A stretch of DNA of 64,000 bases from JASHUC01 sp035523875 (GTDB lineage Bacteria > Pseudomonadota > Gammaproteobacteria > Steroidobacterales > Steroidobacteraceae). Below, one piece after another: positions 1-9,336 of this stretch (positions are counted from its first letter, which is position 1; each line of letters starts with the position of its first letter). A program made the position numbers and the translations under genes. The notes below the pieces were generated by a model that was not told the origin of the DNA, ran no database searches, and worked only from the letters and a program-made list of their open reading frames with translations. The stretch covers positions 1-64,000 of the forward strand of contig DATKPY010000036.1 in the NCBI GenBank assembly GCA_035523875.1. Reading direction: 5' to 3'.

Positions 1-378
1 CTTGTCGCGCGCCTTCGAGATGCGATCCGCGGTGATCTCCGCGAGCGAAAGGCCTGCGAATTGCTTCGACCACCATTCGAGCTGGCGGACGCGCGTGGCT
101 TTCTCCTTGGGATCGAATTCGGCGAGTACCGTTTCGATGTAGTCCTTGGCGAGCGCATCGAAGCTCGTGCGCTTTGCGGCTGCGTGAGGGAAGTGCCTGC
201 CTTCGCGGATTGCAGCCTCGAGCGACTCCGTCCACGCCACCGCCTCCTTGCGATTGGGGAAGCTCGCAAACTCTGGAGGCCGTCCCTTCCGCCGAACTTG
301 GACTCGGTAGGCGACTTGGCCGGTGTGTGGAGAGACGACGCGTTGGATGGAGGCCATGCGTGCGAACCTGCGTTGCAT
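1..378 (-). CDS. Tyrosine recombinase (phage/island integrase), N-terminal part, cut by window edge
   Basis: The minus strand is open from an ATG at 378 to the window edge, giving 126 residues; a second in-frame ATG lies at 357. The N-terminus has a basic beta-strand stretch (VAYRVQVRRKGRPPEFASF), then KEAVAWTESLE and a helical segment ending in SLAEITADRISKARDK. This is the usual order of an arm-type DNA-binding domain followed by the SAM-like core-binding domain of integrases. The catalytic domain lies outside the window. The gene starts 30 bases from the 3' end of a tRNA-Lys gene on the same strand, the normal position for an integrase that uses a tRNA as its attachment site. I infer an integrated element extending left. 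No strong Shine-Dalgarno sequence is seen, so the exact start is uncertain. Confidence 0.8.
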   Translation of the reverse strand, partial: MQRRFARMASIQRVVSPHTGQVAYRVQVRRKGRPPEFASFPNRKEAVAWTESLEAAIREGRHFPHAAAKRTSFDALAKDYIETVLAEFDPKEKATRVRQLEWWSKQFAGLSLAEITADRISKARDK

Positions 379-407
379 GGCGTGGCAGAATAAGTTCTTG
401 TTTTTAT

Positions 408-480
408 TGGGGCGTGACGGAATCGAACCGTCGACCAGCGGATTAAAAGTCCGATGCTCTACCGACTGAGCTAACGCCCC
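408..480 (-). tRNA. tRNA-Lys, anticodon TTT
   Basis: Read on the minus strand, the 73 bases fold into a full cloverleaf. The acceptor stem is GGGGCGT paired with ACGCCCC, the D stem is GCTC/GAGC, the anticodon loop is CTTTTAA, the T stem is GACGG/CCGTC with a TTCGATT loop, and A73 is at 408. The TTT anticodon decodes lysine. The top pair of the anticodon stem is a T-C mismatch; all other stem pairs are canonical. The 3' CCA is not encoded. An integrase gene begins 30 bases beyond the 3' end, so this gene is the likely attachment site. Confidence 0.96.
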
Positions 481-530
481 GTTGCGCGGTGGCCGCCTCC
501 CCCTGAATGGCGGCGGGGAGGTGCCCTGAT

Positions 531-550
531 CGGGAGTCTTGGTGCTCCCG
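531..550. other. Short inverted repeat upstream of tRNA-Lys
   Basis: CGGGAG and CTCCCG form a perfect 6-bp stem around an 8-base loop, between the tRNA gene and the nitroreductase gene. It could be an operator or a chance repeat in GC-rich DNA. There is no T-tract, so it is not a convincing terminator. Confidence 0.25.
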
Positions 551-622
551 AGGGGGCCGCATGATACTACAGGGCTCCCGGTGGCGCCGCCGAGGCCGCG
601 GGTGTTATCACCCTTCAGTTTC

Positions 623-628
623 AAGGAG
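623..628 (+). promoter_or_regulatory. Ribosome binding site that fixes a TTG start
   Basis: AAGGAG lies 7 bases upstream of an in-frame TTG at 636. The nitroreductase homology begins just after this TTG, while upstream in-frame ATG codons lack such a site and would add an unrelated basic leader. This supports TTG initiation. Confidence 0.7.
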
Positions 629-635
629 ATGGGAC

Positions 636-1307
636 TTGAACGTCACTGAGGCCGTCGATTCGCGCATGAGCTGTCGCGCCTTCCTCGACACGCCGATACC
701 GGAAGCGACCGTTCGCGAGGTCCTCGACGTCGCACGGCGCGCACCGTCCGGCGGAAATCTCCAGCCCTGGATCGTGCATGCGCTCACCGGCCAGCCGCTC
801 CAGGCGCTCATCGAGCGTGTGCGTGCGAAAGCGCTCGATCAGCCGCTCGGCGAGGGCACGGAGTACAACATCTACCCGCCGAACCTCAAGGAGCCCTACC
901 GCTCGCGCCGCTTCAAGTGCGGCGAGGATCTCTACGCGCTCATCGGCATACCACGCGAGGAGCGTGAGCGGCGCTTGCGTCAATACGCCAAGAATTTCGA
1001 GTTCTTCGGGGCGCCGGTCGGGCTGTTCTTCGTGATCGATCGAGGAATGGGCCAGGACCAGTGGGCGGACCTCGGAATGTTCATGCAGTCAATCATGCTG
1101 CTCGCGCGCGAGCACGGCCTGCACACCTGTCCGCAGGAGTCCTGGGCGGGGTGGCACAAGACCATCGGAGAGTTCCTCGGTCTGCCGCCGGAGCTCATGC
1201 TCTTCTGCGGGATGGCGCTCGGGTTTCGCGACGAGTCCGCGCCGATCAACCGTCTGCGCACCGACCGCGCCTCAATCGAGGAGTTCGCGAGCTTCCACGG
1301 CTTCTGA
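636..1307 (+). CDS. Nitroreductase family protein (FMN-dependent)
   Basis: The product is about 223 residues, the normal size for a nitroreductase. The start is taken as TTG at 636 because of the AAGGAG site 7 bases before it. The N-terminus carries the family signature SCRAFLD, then a PIPEATVREVLDVARRAPSGGNLQPW segment (positions about 13-45) that forms the FMN phosphate-binding region. The C-terminal part contains a conserved GMALGFRDE stretch, also typical of FMN contact. Members reduce nitroaromatics, quinones or flavins with NAD(P)H; the substrate here is unknown. The gene stands alone, convergent with the efflux operon that follows. Confidence 0.88.
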   Translation: MNVTEAVDSRMSCRAFLDTPIPEATVREVLDVARRAPSGGNLQPWIVHALTGQPLQALIERVRAKALDQPLGEGTEYNIYPPNLKEPYRSRRFKCGEDLYALIGIPREERERRLRQYAKNFEFFGAPVGLFFVIDRGMGQDQWADLGMFMQSIMLLAREHGLHTCPQESWAGWHKTIGEFLGLPPELMLFCGMALGFRDESAPINRLRTDRASIEEFASFHGF

Positions 1308-1322
1308 CCGCTCCCGAAGCGG
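1308..1322. terminator. Possible weak hairpin between convergent genes
   Basis: CCGCT and AGCGG pair around a 5-base loop directly after the nitroreductase stop and before the end of the convergent permease gene. The stem is only 5 bp and there is no T-tract, so the call is tentative. Confidence 0.25.
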
Positions 1323-1340
1323 CGGGCCTGCGCGCGCCAC

Positions 1341-2573
1341 TCAGACGGTTCGCGTCGCAATCGCCGGAGCGACCGAGCTCGCCTTGCGTGCCGGCATCAG
1401 CGTTGCGCCGAGCCCGAGGAGCCAGAGCGCCACCACGCCGACGGCCAAGTAGTAAAGCGGCAGCCGCGGCAGCTGGAACATCACGCTCAATCTCGCCCCG
1501 AGGGCCAGGGCGAGTATGCAGCCCACCACGACGCCGGCCGTCGTGATGAGCCAATTCTCGAGGAGGAAGTATTTGAGGATCTGGTGCCGGCGAGCTCCGA
1601 CTGCCCGCCGCGTGCCGATCTGCCGCGTTCGAGTGGCGACGTTGAACGCGGCGAGGCCGAATATACCGATCGCCGTCACGGCGAGCACCAGGAGCGCCAC
1701 TGCGCCCAGGATGATCGAGCTCGAGCGCAGCCAGTTGCGGGTATTCGATGCTGTCTGATCGAGCGTCTCCATGTGCTCGATGTAGCGTCCGGGCACCTTG
1801 TCCGCGAGCGAGCGCTCGACCTCCGCCATGACCTCCGCACGCCGTCCGGGCTGCGTGCGCACGATGTAGAGCGCCGACGGGCCGGCCGGGACGCCGGGAA
1901 CGAAGACGACACTCTCGGCGAAATCGGAGAACGGCCCGGAGACCGGTTGCGTCTGCATCCGCTCGACGATGCCGACGATCTTCGCCGGCCGGTTGATGAG
2001 CCCCGCGTAGAGCGTCCTGCCGAGCGCATCGCCCCTGGGGAAGAGCTTGTGAGCGAGCAGGCTCGTGATGGCGACCTCCGGGGCCCAGCGTCCGATGGCA
2101 CTCATCATATCCGCGGGTGCCGAGGTGTCATCGGCGTGCGGCGCGCGACCCGCGATCAGCTTGACTCCGAGCGCATCAAGACCCCGATCCGTCATCAGCA
2201 GCACCGCGCCGCCCGCCTTCGGCGCACGCAAATCCTCCGGTGTGCTCGCGAACGGCAGCCCGATGCCGCCGATCCCCTGCGGAAGCGTCGCGCTTGCCGC
2301 CGCGGCGATGACGCCGGGCAGTCCGTTCAAGTAAGCCAGATCGGTGCGCACGGCGAGGGACTGATCGTAATCCGTCGCGAACCCCTGGCTCGTCACCCAG
2401 AAAATATTGTGCACATCGATCCCGGTCGGCCGCCGGTAGGTCTCGATCCGTCCGGCGACGATGTAGGCAATGTTCACGAGCACCGCGAGCGCGATGGCAA
2501 TCTGCACCGCGATCAGAATCGGGCCGGTTCGGCTGCGCCAGAGCGCCTTCACCAGAGATCGAGTCTCCATCAC
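1341..2573 (-). CDS. ABC transporter permease, MacB/FtsX type (distal)
   Basis: The 410-residue protein begins with a cytoplasmic segment and a transmembrane helix (ILIAVQIAIALAVLVNIAYIV). A large soluble periplasmic domain of about 220 residues follows, and three C-terminal helices include LLVLAVTAIGIFGLAAFNVATRTRQIGTRRAVGA. This is the MacB_PCD plus FtsX arrangement. The RxIGTRRAVGA segment after the second helix is the conserved coupling region of FtsX permeases. It is the last gene of a four-gene operon, 7 bases after the preceding permease. The two permeases differ in sequence and probably form a heterodimer. The substrate is unknown; antimicrobial peptide or small-molecule efflux is the common role of this family. 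Confidence 0.87.
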   Translation of the reverse strand: MMETRSLVKALWRSRTGPILIAVQIAIALAVLVNIAYIVAGRIETYRRPTGIDVHNIFWVTSQGFATDYDQSLAVRTDLAYLNGLPGVIAAAASATLPQGIGGIGLPFASTPEDLRAPKAGGAVLLMTDRGLDALGVKLIAGRAPHADDTSAPADMMSAIGRWAPEVAITSLLAHKLFPRGDALGRTLYAGLINRPAKIVGIVERMQTQPVSGPFSDFAESVVFVPGVPAGPSALYIVRTQPGRRAEVMAEVERSLADKVPGRYIEHMETLDQTASNTRNWLRSSSIILGAVALLVLAVTAIGIFGLAAFNVATRTRQIGTRRAVGARRHQILKYFLLENWLITTAGVVVGCILALALGARLSVMFQLPRLPLYYLAVGVVALWLLGLGATLMPARKASSVAPAIATRTV

Positions 2574-2580
2574 GCAGCCC

Positions 2581-3939
2581 TCACTGGGATTTGAGAAAGA
2601 GCGCGGGCTCCATCCGTCCGATGCGCCACGCCGGATAGAGGCCGGCGACGATTCCCGTCAGCACCGAGATCAGCACGGCGACGGCGAGCATCGTCACGTC
2701 CATGTGCGAGAGCGCTTGCGCGATCGCGAGGTGCCCCGGGTTGTCATCGAGCGCCGGAATGTAGGTGAGCAAGCGGATTGCCGCGAGTCCAAGCCACGAG
2801 AGCGCGATGCCGCCGAATCCGCCCAGGACACCGATCACGACGACCTCGGTGAGGTGCTGGCGGACGATATCGCGGCGGCTCGCCCCGAGCGCCCGGCGCA
2901 GCCCGATGACCGGCGCGCCACTCAAGAACTTCGCGAGCATGAGGCCGAGCGTGTTCAAGATGCACACCGCGAGGAACAGCCCGGCGAGCCCGACCTGCAG
3001 CCGGCTCTCATCCCCGATGACGTTGTTCATGGCGAGCCAGGTCGTGACGTTCACGATCCGGTTGTTGAGCGGACGGATGAAGCGGCCGTACTGCTTCTGA
3101 TCGCGCACGTAGTTGTCGACGAACGCCTGGAATCGCTGCTGCTGCGCGACGGTCGGCATCTCGACCCAGTACTGAAGCCACACGCAATCCTGCGTGAGCA
3201 GGTCGTTGAACGAGCTCACCCTGGCGGTGGGAGTCACGCAGTTCACGTTTCCGGCCACGTCGAGCTTCATCGCCGTGGTCCAGCCGAACGGCATGTAGAG
3301 ATCCTCGGGGACGTCGAAGCTGCCGGTGTTCAGATCGTAGAACTTCGGCTGCGGCATCCAGTTATCGATGACCCCGACCACGCGAAACTCGTGGCCGCTC
3401 AGGTCGATGAGCTTGCCTACGCTATCGGCGCCGCCGAAGAGCTTGTCGTTGAGGTGCCGGCCGAGCACCACCACCGGATCGGGCCCCTCGTCCGCCGCGC
3501 GCGCCCAACCGGCTCCATAGAGAAACGGCACATCGAACATCGGGAAGAAGTCGGCCGTCGTCACCCGCACCGTCGCGCTGAATGGCTTCAAGCCCACTCG
3601 CTGCGGCTCTACCACGCGCGTCGAGCGGAACATCATCACGCTCCGCGTCGGGATAGCGGAGCGGTAGAGCGCTTTCGCGTCGCGATAGGTGACGAGAAAC
3701 GGCGGGTACTCGGGATGCGGGCCCTGCGGACCCCGCTGCTCCGGCCCGCGCGTATCGAGCGTCACCGCGAACAGCTGGTCCTCCTTCCACCAGATCGGAT
3801 GGCCCGCGCGGGCGTGATAGAGCGTGAGCGTGACCATCGTCGCGCCGATCCCGCAGGCGATCGCGCCCGCGGTGAGCGCAGTCAGGCCCGGCGTGCGCAG
3901 CAGGCTGCGCAGCGCGAGCTTGAGGTCGTGGAGGAACAC
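2581..3939 (-). CDS. ABC transporter permease, MacB/FtsX type (proximal)
   Basis: This 452-residue protein has one N-terminal transmembrane segment (residues about 15-42), a long periplasmic MacB_PCD-like domain and an FtsX domain in the last 130 residues. Helices include VGLAGLFLAVCILNTLGLML and MLAVAVLISVLTGIVAGLYP. The conserved GLRRALGASRRDI motif after the second helix is the coupling region. It lies 11 bases downstream of the ATPase gene and 7 bases upstream of the second permease. Its periplasmic domain is larger than that of its partner, which suggests a heterodimeric pump. Substrate not determinable from sequence. Confidence 0.87.
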   Translation of the reverse strand: MFLHDLKLALRSLLRTPGLTALTAGAIACGIGATMVTLTLYHARAGHPIWWKEDQLFAVTLDTRGPEQRGPQGPHPEYPPFLVTYRDAKALYRSAIPTRSVMMFRSTRVVEPQRVGLKPFSATVRVTTADFFPMFDVPFLYGAGWARAADEGPDPVVVLGRHLNDKLFGGADSVGKLIDLSGHEFRVVGVIDNWMPQPKFYDLNTGSFDVPEDLYMPFGWTTAMKLDVAGNVNCVTPTARVSSFNDLLTQDCVWLQYWVEMPTVAQQQRFQAFVDNYVRDQKQYGRFIRPLNNRIVNVTTWLAMNNVIGDESRLQVGLAGLFLAVCILNTLGLMLAKFLSGAPVIGLRRALGASRRDIVRQHLTEVVVIGVLGGFGGIALSWLGLAAIRLLTYIPALDDNPGHLAIAQALSHMDVTMLAVAVLISVLTGIVAGLYPAWRIGRMEPALFLKSQ

Positions 3940-3950
3940 GCCGGGCGCCT

Positions 3951-4682
<732 letters not shown>

Positions 4683-4699
4683 GGTCGCTCCCCCCTCTG

Positions 4700-6031
4700 T
4701 CAGTCCGCGAGGCGCACGTGCGGCAGATCGTCGAAGTCCGAGACGCTCGAGACGACGATGCGCTCCCCCGGCGTCAATCCGCTCAGAATCTCCACCGCGC
4801 TCACGCTCATGGCCCCGAACTTGACCGGCGTACGGCGCGCCTCATCGCCGTCGACCACGTAGGCAACCGAGCCCGCATCGACGAACGAGCCGCGCTCGAC
4901 CTGCAGCACATCGCGACGCTGATCGAGAATGATCCGCACGCTCACCCGCTCGTTCTGACGCAATCCCTGCGGCGGAGCGTGCGCGAAGCGCACCCGTCCG
5001 CGCACCTCGCTGTCCTCCACCTCCGGTGAGACCGCGGTGACCGTGCCCTGATAAGTCCCGCCGCCGTAGGTGATCTCCGCCGGCAGATCGAGCGCGAGAT
5101 CGGTGGCGTAGGACTCCGGCACGCGAAACTCGATCTCGAGGGATGACAGATCGACCACCGTGAGCAGCGCGGCGTTCTCGGCGACGGTCGCCTTCTGATC
5201 GACGGCGAGGCTGCCCACGATCCCGCGCACGGGCGAGCGCACCGTCAGATCGCGGACCTGGCGCGCGAGGTTGTCGACCAAGAGTTTCTGGCGGTCGCGG
5301 TCGAGGCGCTTGGTCTTCAAGTCGTACTCGAGACTCTCCGCGGCGAGCTTCGCGTTCGCCACCGCCTGCGAGTACGTGAGCCGCGCGCTCGCGAGATCAT
5401 CGCCGGCCTTGGCGAAGTCGCGCTGCGGGACCACCCCTTCCTGGTAGGCCGTTTGCTCGCGCTTGAATTCGCGCTCGGCGGCGGTGATCTGCACCCGGGC
5501 GAGATCGGCCTGCTCGCGGTCGGAGAGCTCCTCGCGCTTGAGCTCGATCTCCTGGCGCCCGAGTGCGACGTTCTGACTGTCGAGCGTCGCGCGCTCCTGG
5601 TCGTATTGGTTGACGAGCGTCGGGCTGTCGAGCGTGGCGAGAACCTGCGCCTTCTGGACCGCATCTCCGGCTCGCACGAGGAAGGTCACCGTGCCGGTGG
5701 AGACCGCGTACAAGGTCGGACTGTTGGCCGTGACAACCGTTCCCTCGGCCGCGACATCGCGGATGAACGGCCCGCGGGTCACCTCCGCAATGCGCAGCTG
5801 CGCGCGCGAGATGACGTGTCCGGTCGCGATCCACGAGCGGGCGGCGAGCGTCGCCCCGATGAGCAAGAGCGCGGCAGCGGCGATGCTCGCGAGGAGGACG
5901 CGCCGGCGCTTACGCAGCCTGGGCGCCGGGTCGACGGCGACATCCGTTGCGGAGGTGTCGCGAATGAAGCGGCCGCGACCGATCTCGGTGGTCCGCCCAT
6001 CCGGCGAAGGCGTGGATTGCGTCGGCTCCAT
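4700..6031 (-). CDS. Efflux periplasmic adaptor (membrane fusion protein, HlyD/MacA type)
   Basis: The 443-residue product has an N-terminal cytoplasmic stretch, one transmembrane segment (VLLASIAAAALLLIGATLAA, about 45-64) and a periplasmic portion. That portion contains a lipoyl-like half motif (SPTLYAVSTGTVTFLVRAGDAV), a long alpha-helical hairpin rich in Gln/Arg/Glu (about 140-250), the returning lipoyl half (VRSPVRGIVGSLAVDQKATV) and beta-barrel strands. This is the adaptor that links an inner-membrane pump to an outer-membrane channel. It is the first gene of the operon with the ATPase and permeases. No outer-membrane TolC-like gene is adjacent, so the pump presumably shares one encoded elsewhere. 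Confidence 0.9.
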   Translation of the reverse strand: MEPTQSTPSPDGRTTEIGRGRFIRDTSATDVAVDPAPRLRKRRRVLLASIAAAALLLIGATLAARSWIATGHVISRAQLRIAEVTRGPFIRDVAAEGTVVTANSPTLYAVSTGTVTFLVRAGDAVQKAQVLATLDSPTLVNQYDQERATLDSQNVALGRQEIELKREELSDREQADLARVQITAAEREFKREQTAYQEGVVPQRDFAKAGDDLASARLTYSQAVANAKLAAESLEYDLKTKRLDRDRQKLLVDNLARQVRDLTVRSPVRGIVGSLAVDQKATVAENAALLTVVDLSSLEIEFRVPESYATDLALDLPAEITYGGGTYQGTVTAVSPEVEDSEVRGRVRFAHAPPQGLRQNERVSVRIILDQRRDVLQVERGSFVDAGSVAYVVDGDEARRTPVKFGAMSVSAVEILSGLTPGERIVVSSVSDFDDLPHVRLAD

Positions 6032-6155
6032 TGAGACCCGCGCTCGCGCTCCCGGCCGGTGACGGCCCGGCTGCGGTTATGACATGTTCGAGGCGCCGGC
6101 GCCAATAGAGTTCAGAGCGGGCCTCAATTGCTGCACCGCGAGCAAGGCCGCTTTT

Positions 6156-6848
6156 TCAAGGCGACCGCTGATAGCGGGTCGGATCCGGCACGCCTGCCTG
6201 CTCGAATCCGGCGCGGCGGATACGGCAGGAATCGCAGCGCCCGCACGCCCGGCCCTGCGCATCGGCCTGATAGCAGGAGATCGTCAGTGCGTAGTCGACC
6301 CCGAGCCGCACCCCCTCGCGGATGATCTCGGCCTTGCTCAAGTGAATGAGCGGCGCGTGGATGCGGCAGGGCCGGCCCTCCACCGCCGCCTTGGTCGCCT
6401 GGGCGGCGAGCGCGCCAAAGGCGGCGATGAACTCCGGGCGACAGTCCGGGTAGCCGGAGTAATCGAGCGCGTTCACGCCGATGAATAGATCGCGCGCATC
6501 GAGGACCTCCGCCCAGCCAAGCGCGAGAGCGAGCATGAGGGTATTGCGCGCGGGGACGTAGGTGACGGGGATGCCGCTCGTCGGCTGCTCGGGCACCGCG
6601 ATGCGCGGATCGGTGAGCGCCGAGCCGCCGATCCCGGCCAAGTCCACCCGCATGATGCGATGCTCGCGCGCGCCCAACGCGCGCGCGATGGCCGCGGCCG
6701 CCTCGAGCTCCGCGACGTGCCGCTGTCCGTAGTCGACCGAGAGTGCGAAGCAGGCGTGCCCGCGCTCGAGCGCGAGCGCGAGCGCGGTGGCCGAATCGAG
6801 CCCGCCCGAGACGAGCACGATCGCGCGGCGCTCATGCGGCGCGCTCAT
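6156..6848 (-). CDS. queC: 7-cyano-7-deazaguanine synthase QueC
   Basis: QueC converts 7-carboxy-7-deazaguanine, ammonia and ATP to preQ0 in queuosine synthesis. The 230-residue protein carries the PP-loop ATP pyrophosphatase motif SGGLDS at 14-19. Near the C-terminus it has the zinc-binding cysteines C192, C202, C205 and C208 (ACGRCDSC). The length matches the family. It is the last gene of the tol-pal-que run, with only 24 bases between the queE stop and its ATG, so the two queuosine genes are co-transcribed. Confidence 0.97.
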   Translation of the reverse strand: MSAPHERRAIVLVSGGLDSATALALALERGHACFALSVDYGQRHVAELEAAAAIARALGAREHRIMRVDLAGIGGSALTDPRIAVPEQPTSGIPVTYVPARNTLMLALALGWAEVLDARDLFIGVNALDYSGYPDCRPEFIAAFGALAAQATKAAVEGRPCRIHAPLIHLSKAEIIREGVRLGVDYALTISCYQADAQGRACGRCDSCRIRRAGFEQAGVPDPTRYQRSP

Positions 6849-6872
6849 CGCGCAGCCGCTCCTCTCATCCTG

Positions 6873-7514
6873 TCACCGCCCCGGCACATCGCCCCAGAGC
6901 ACCTTGTGGAGCTGGATCTGAAAGCGCACCGGTAGACGATCGGCGAGGATCCAATTGGCGAGCTCGCGCGCCGGCAGTTCGGCGTGACTCGGCGAGAAGA
7001 GCACGGCGCAGCGCTCGGTGAGCGCGAGCTCCCGCACCTTGGCCCGGCTCCACTCGTAGTCGGCCCGATTGCACACGACGAACTTGATCTGATCCTGGGA
7101 CTTGAGCCGCCCGAGCTCCGCGTAGCGATTGCGAGGCTCCTCCCCGGAGCCCGGGGTTTTGACATCGACCACCAGTATCGCGCGCGGATCGGCGTCCGCG
7201 AGCGCCATCGCGCCGCTCGTCTCGACCGACACCCGGTAGCCCGCGTCGCAGAGCTGCGTGAGGAGCGCGAAGCAGCCTTTCTGCGCAAGCGGCTCGCCGC
7301 CGGTGACGCAGACGAAGCGCGAGCCGTGCTCGCGCACGCGCTCCAGGAGCGCCTCGATCGTCCACCACTGCCCGCCGTGAAACGCGTACGCCGTATCGCA
7401 GTACTGGCAGCGCAGCGGACAGCCGGTGAGCCGGATGAATGTCGTCGGAATGCCGACCGTGTCGGCCTCGCCCTGCAGCGAGAAGAAGACTTCCGTGATC
7501 TTGAGGCGGGACAT
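6873..7514 (-). CDS. queE: 7-carboxy-7-deazaguanine synthase QueE (radical SAM)
   Basis: QueE makes 7-carboxy-7-deazaguanine from 6-carboxytetrahydropterin. Starting at the ATG at 7514, where family homology begins (MSRLKITEVFFSLQGE), the product is 213 residues. The radical SAM cluster motif is CPLRCQYC (C32, C36, C39), preceded by GIPTTFIRLTG as in known QueE proteins, and VCVTGGEPL follows. An upstream in-frame ATG at 7550 would add 12 non-conserved residues. It lies between cpoB and queC, the usual gammaproteobacterial order. Confidence 0.95.
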   Translation of the reverse strand: MSRLKITEVFFSLQGEADTVGIPTTFIRLTGCPLRCQYCDTAYAFHGGQWWTIEALLERVREHGSRFVCVTGGEPLAQKGCFALLTQLCDAGYRVSVETSGAMALADADPRAILVVDVKTPGSGEEPRNRYAELGRLKSQDQIKFVVCNRADYEWSRAKVRELALTERCAVLFSPSHAELPARELANWILADRLPVRFQIQLHKVLWGDVPGR

Positions 7515-7576
7515 GGGACGGCGCACCCACGCGAGCGCCTTGCGGCGCACGTTGCGCGTGATGTTAGCGCGACGGA

Positions 7577-8665
7577 TCAGTTCGGGTTGGGCGGCGGTGC
7601 GGCCGGCGCGGACCCCGGCGCCGGGGCGGGTGCGCCGGAGCTCGCCGATGCGCTCGATGCCGGGGTTGCGTTCGCGGGAGTTGCGTTCGCTGGGGCCGCG
7701 TCGTTGGCGGACGCCGCGGAGCTGCTCGAGGGGCCGGCGCTCGGCGTCCCGGGTGCGCTCGTCGTGGGCGGCGTGGCGCTCGGTTGCGCGGCGCCGCTCG
7801 TTTGATCGGCCGCGACGCCCGGAGGCGCGCCGCCCGCAGTACCGGCATCGGGGTCCTGAGCGCCCGCGGTGTTGTCGCCCGAGGGATCGCCGCTTGCCGT
7901 GCCCGCCTCGCCCCCACCGCCGCCGTCCGCCGCCGCCGCCATCGCGCGCAGGCGGTTCGCGGCGAGCTGCGCCGCGCTGCTCCCCGGGAAGCGGGAGCGC
8001 ACCTGCGCGAGGGTGGCGCGCGCCTTGGCGTACTGCTTGAGCTCGTACTGGGTGTAGCCCAACTTGAGCAGCGCATCGGAGGCCTTGCGCGAGTTCGGGT
8101 ACCGATCGAGCACGCCGCGGAAGGCAGTCGCGGCACTCGCGTAGTTGTGCGTGACGTAGTAGGCCTCGCCGAGCCAGTACTGCGCGTTGTCCGCGAGGTC
8201 GCTCTGCGGATACATCGCGAGAAACTGCTCGAGCTCGCTGATCGCCTGCGGCACCTGGCCGTTCTTGAGCGAGTTGAGCGCCTGCATGTATGCGGACTGC
8301 TCATCGCCCACCCCCGGGGTCGCGCCCGAGGAGGCCGTGCCCGGATTTCCGTTGGCGAGCTTCGTCAGGCGCTTGTCGAGGTCCTGATAGAAGGCAAGCT
8401 GTTGCTTGCGCAGCGCATCGTTCTCGTTCTCGAGCTCGTCGATCCGTCCCTGCAGCACCCGCAGCTGATCCTCCATCCCCTGAACGTTCTGCGCCATGTC
8501 GACCAAGCTCTTGTTTGCGATCACCTGCTCGACGCGCGTCACGCGCTGATCGAGATCGCCGAACTTCGCCTCGATGGCGGGATCCTGCGCCGGCGGCACG
8601 GAGGCGCAGCCCGCGAGCGCGCCGAGCACGGTGAGCAGCGCGCATCCGACGATGAGTCTCCGCAT
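7577..8665 (-). CDS. cpoB: Cell division coordinator CpoB (YbgF), with long Ala/Pro/Ser tail
   Basis: CpoB links peptidoglycan synthesis with Tol-Pal constriction in the periplasm. The chosen ATG at 8665 gives a signal sequence ending in a lipobox-like LAGC (about 15-18). A short coiled coil (about 40-100) and a TPR domain containing AYMQALNSLKNG, YWLGEAYYVT and ALLKLGYTQYELKQYAKA follow. The final 115 or so residues are low-complexity Gly/Ala/Pro/Ser, including two ANATP repeats, and are longer than usual. E. coli CpoB is not a lipoprotein, so the lipobox is a difference worth noting. It lies after pal, as in most gammaproteobacteria. Confidence 0.92.
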   Translation of the reverse strand: MRRLIVGCALLTVLGALAGCASVPPAQDPAIEAKFGDLDQRVTRVEQVIANKSLVDMAQNVQGMEDQLRVLQGRIDELENENDALRKQQLAFYQDLDKRLTKLANGNPGTASSGATPGVGDEQSAYMQALNSLKNGQVPQAISELEQFLAMYPQSDLADNAQYWLGEAYYVTHNYASAATAFRGVLDRYPNSRKASDALLKLGYTQYELKQYAKARATLAQVRSRFPGSSAAQLAANRLRAMAAAADGGGGGEAGTASGDPSGDNTAGAQDPDAGTAGGAPPGVAADQTSGAAQPSATPPTTSAPGTPSAGPSSSSAASANDAAPANATPANATPASSASASSGAPAPAPGSAPAAPPPNPN

Positions 8666-8742
8666 GCCGATTCTCCTTCGAGCATCCGGGTGGGGGCGGT
8701 GCGCGGACGAGCCTGCCCGTGCACCGCAGCGCACCGCGCTGC

Positions 8743-9294
8743 TCAGTTGAGATAGACGATATCGACGCGGCGGTTCTTGGCCCAGGCCGCCTCGTCGTGG
8801 CCGGGATCGACCGGGCGCTCGGCACCGTAGCTCACGGTGGTGATCTGGGCGTCCGAGACCCCCTGCAGCAGCATGGCCTGGCGCACCGACTGCGCGCGGC
8901 GCTCGCCCAGGCCGATGTTGTACTCGCGCGAGCCGCGCTCATCCGTGTTCCCCTCCAGGCGCACGTGCAGCGTCGGATGCGCGGCGAGGTACTTCGCGTG
9001 CGCGGCGACGATGTCGACGCCTTCGCCCTTGATCTCGCTGCTGTCGAAGTCGAAGTACACCGCGCGCTTGGCAAGCAGGCCCTCCTGGGGACCCGCGACG
9101 CCCGGGCCACCGGGATTGACCGCCCCCGCGCTCTGTCCGACGTTCGCTCCGCCCGCGCCCGAGGTCTCAGGCCCCGCCCCGGGCTGCTGCACGGCCGTAT
9201 TGCCGGGGCCGCTCGGCTGCGGGGGCTTGTGCGCGCACGCTGAGAGCAGCAGCGCTGCAGCGGCGGCCATCACGATGCAAACCTTTCGACTCAT
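8743..9294 (-). CDS. pal: Peptidoglycan-associated lipoprotein Pal
   Basis: Pal anchors the outer membrane to peptidoglycan and is moved by TolB and TolQRA during division. The 183-residue precursor has a lipoprotein signal with the lipid-modified Cys at 20 (LLLSAC). A Gly/Pro/Ala-rich linker of about 50 residues follows, then an OmpA-like domain. That domain shows YFDFDSSEI, the diaminopimelate-binding NTDERGSREYN segment, the LGERRAQSV motif and a C-terminal NRRVDIVY. It follows tolB and precedes cpoB. Confidence 0.97.
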   Translation of the reverse strand: MSRKVCIVMAAAAALLLSACAHKPPQPSGPGNTAVQQPGAGPETSGAGGANVGQSAGAVNPGGPGVAGPQEGLLAKRAVYFDFDSSEIKGEGVDIVAAHAKYLAAHPTLHVRLEGNTDERGSREYNIGLGERRAQSVRQAMLLQGVSDAQITTVSYGAERPVDPGHDEAAWAKNRRVDIVYLN

Positions 9295-9336
9295 CAGTCA
9301 ACCCTCCGTTCGTGCGGGTGTGGCGAGCTCTGAATG

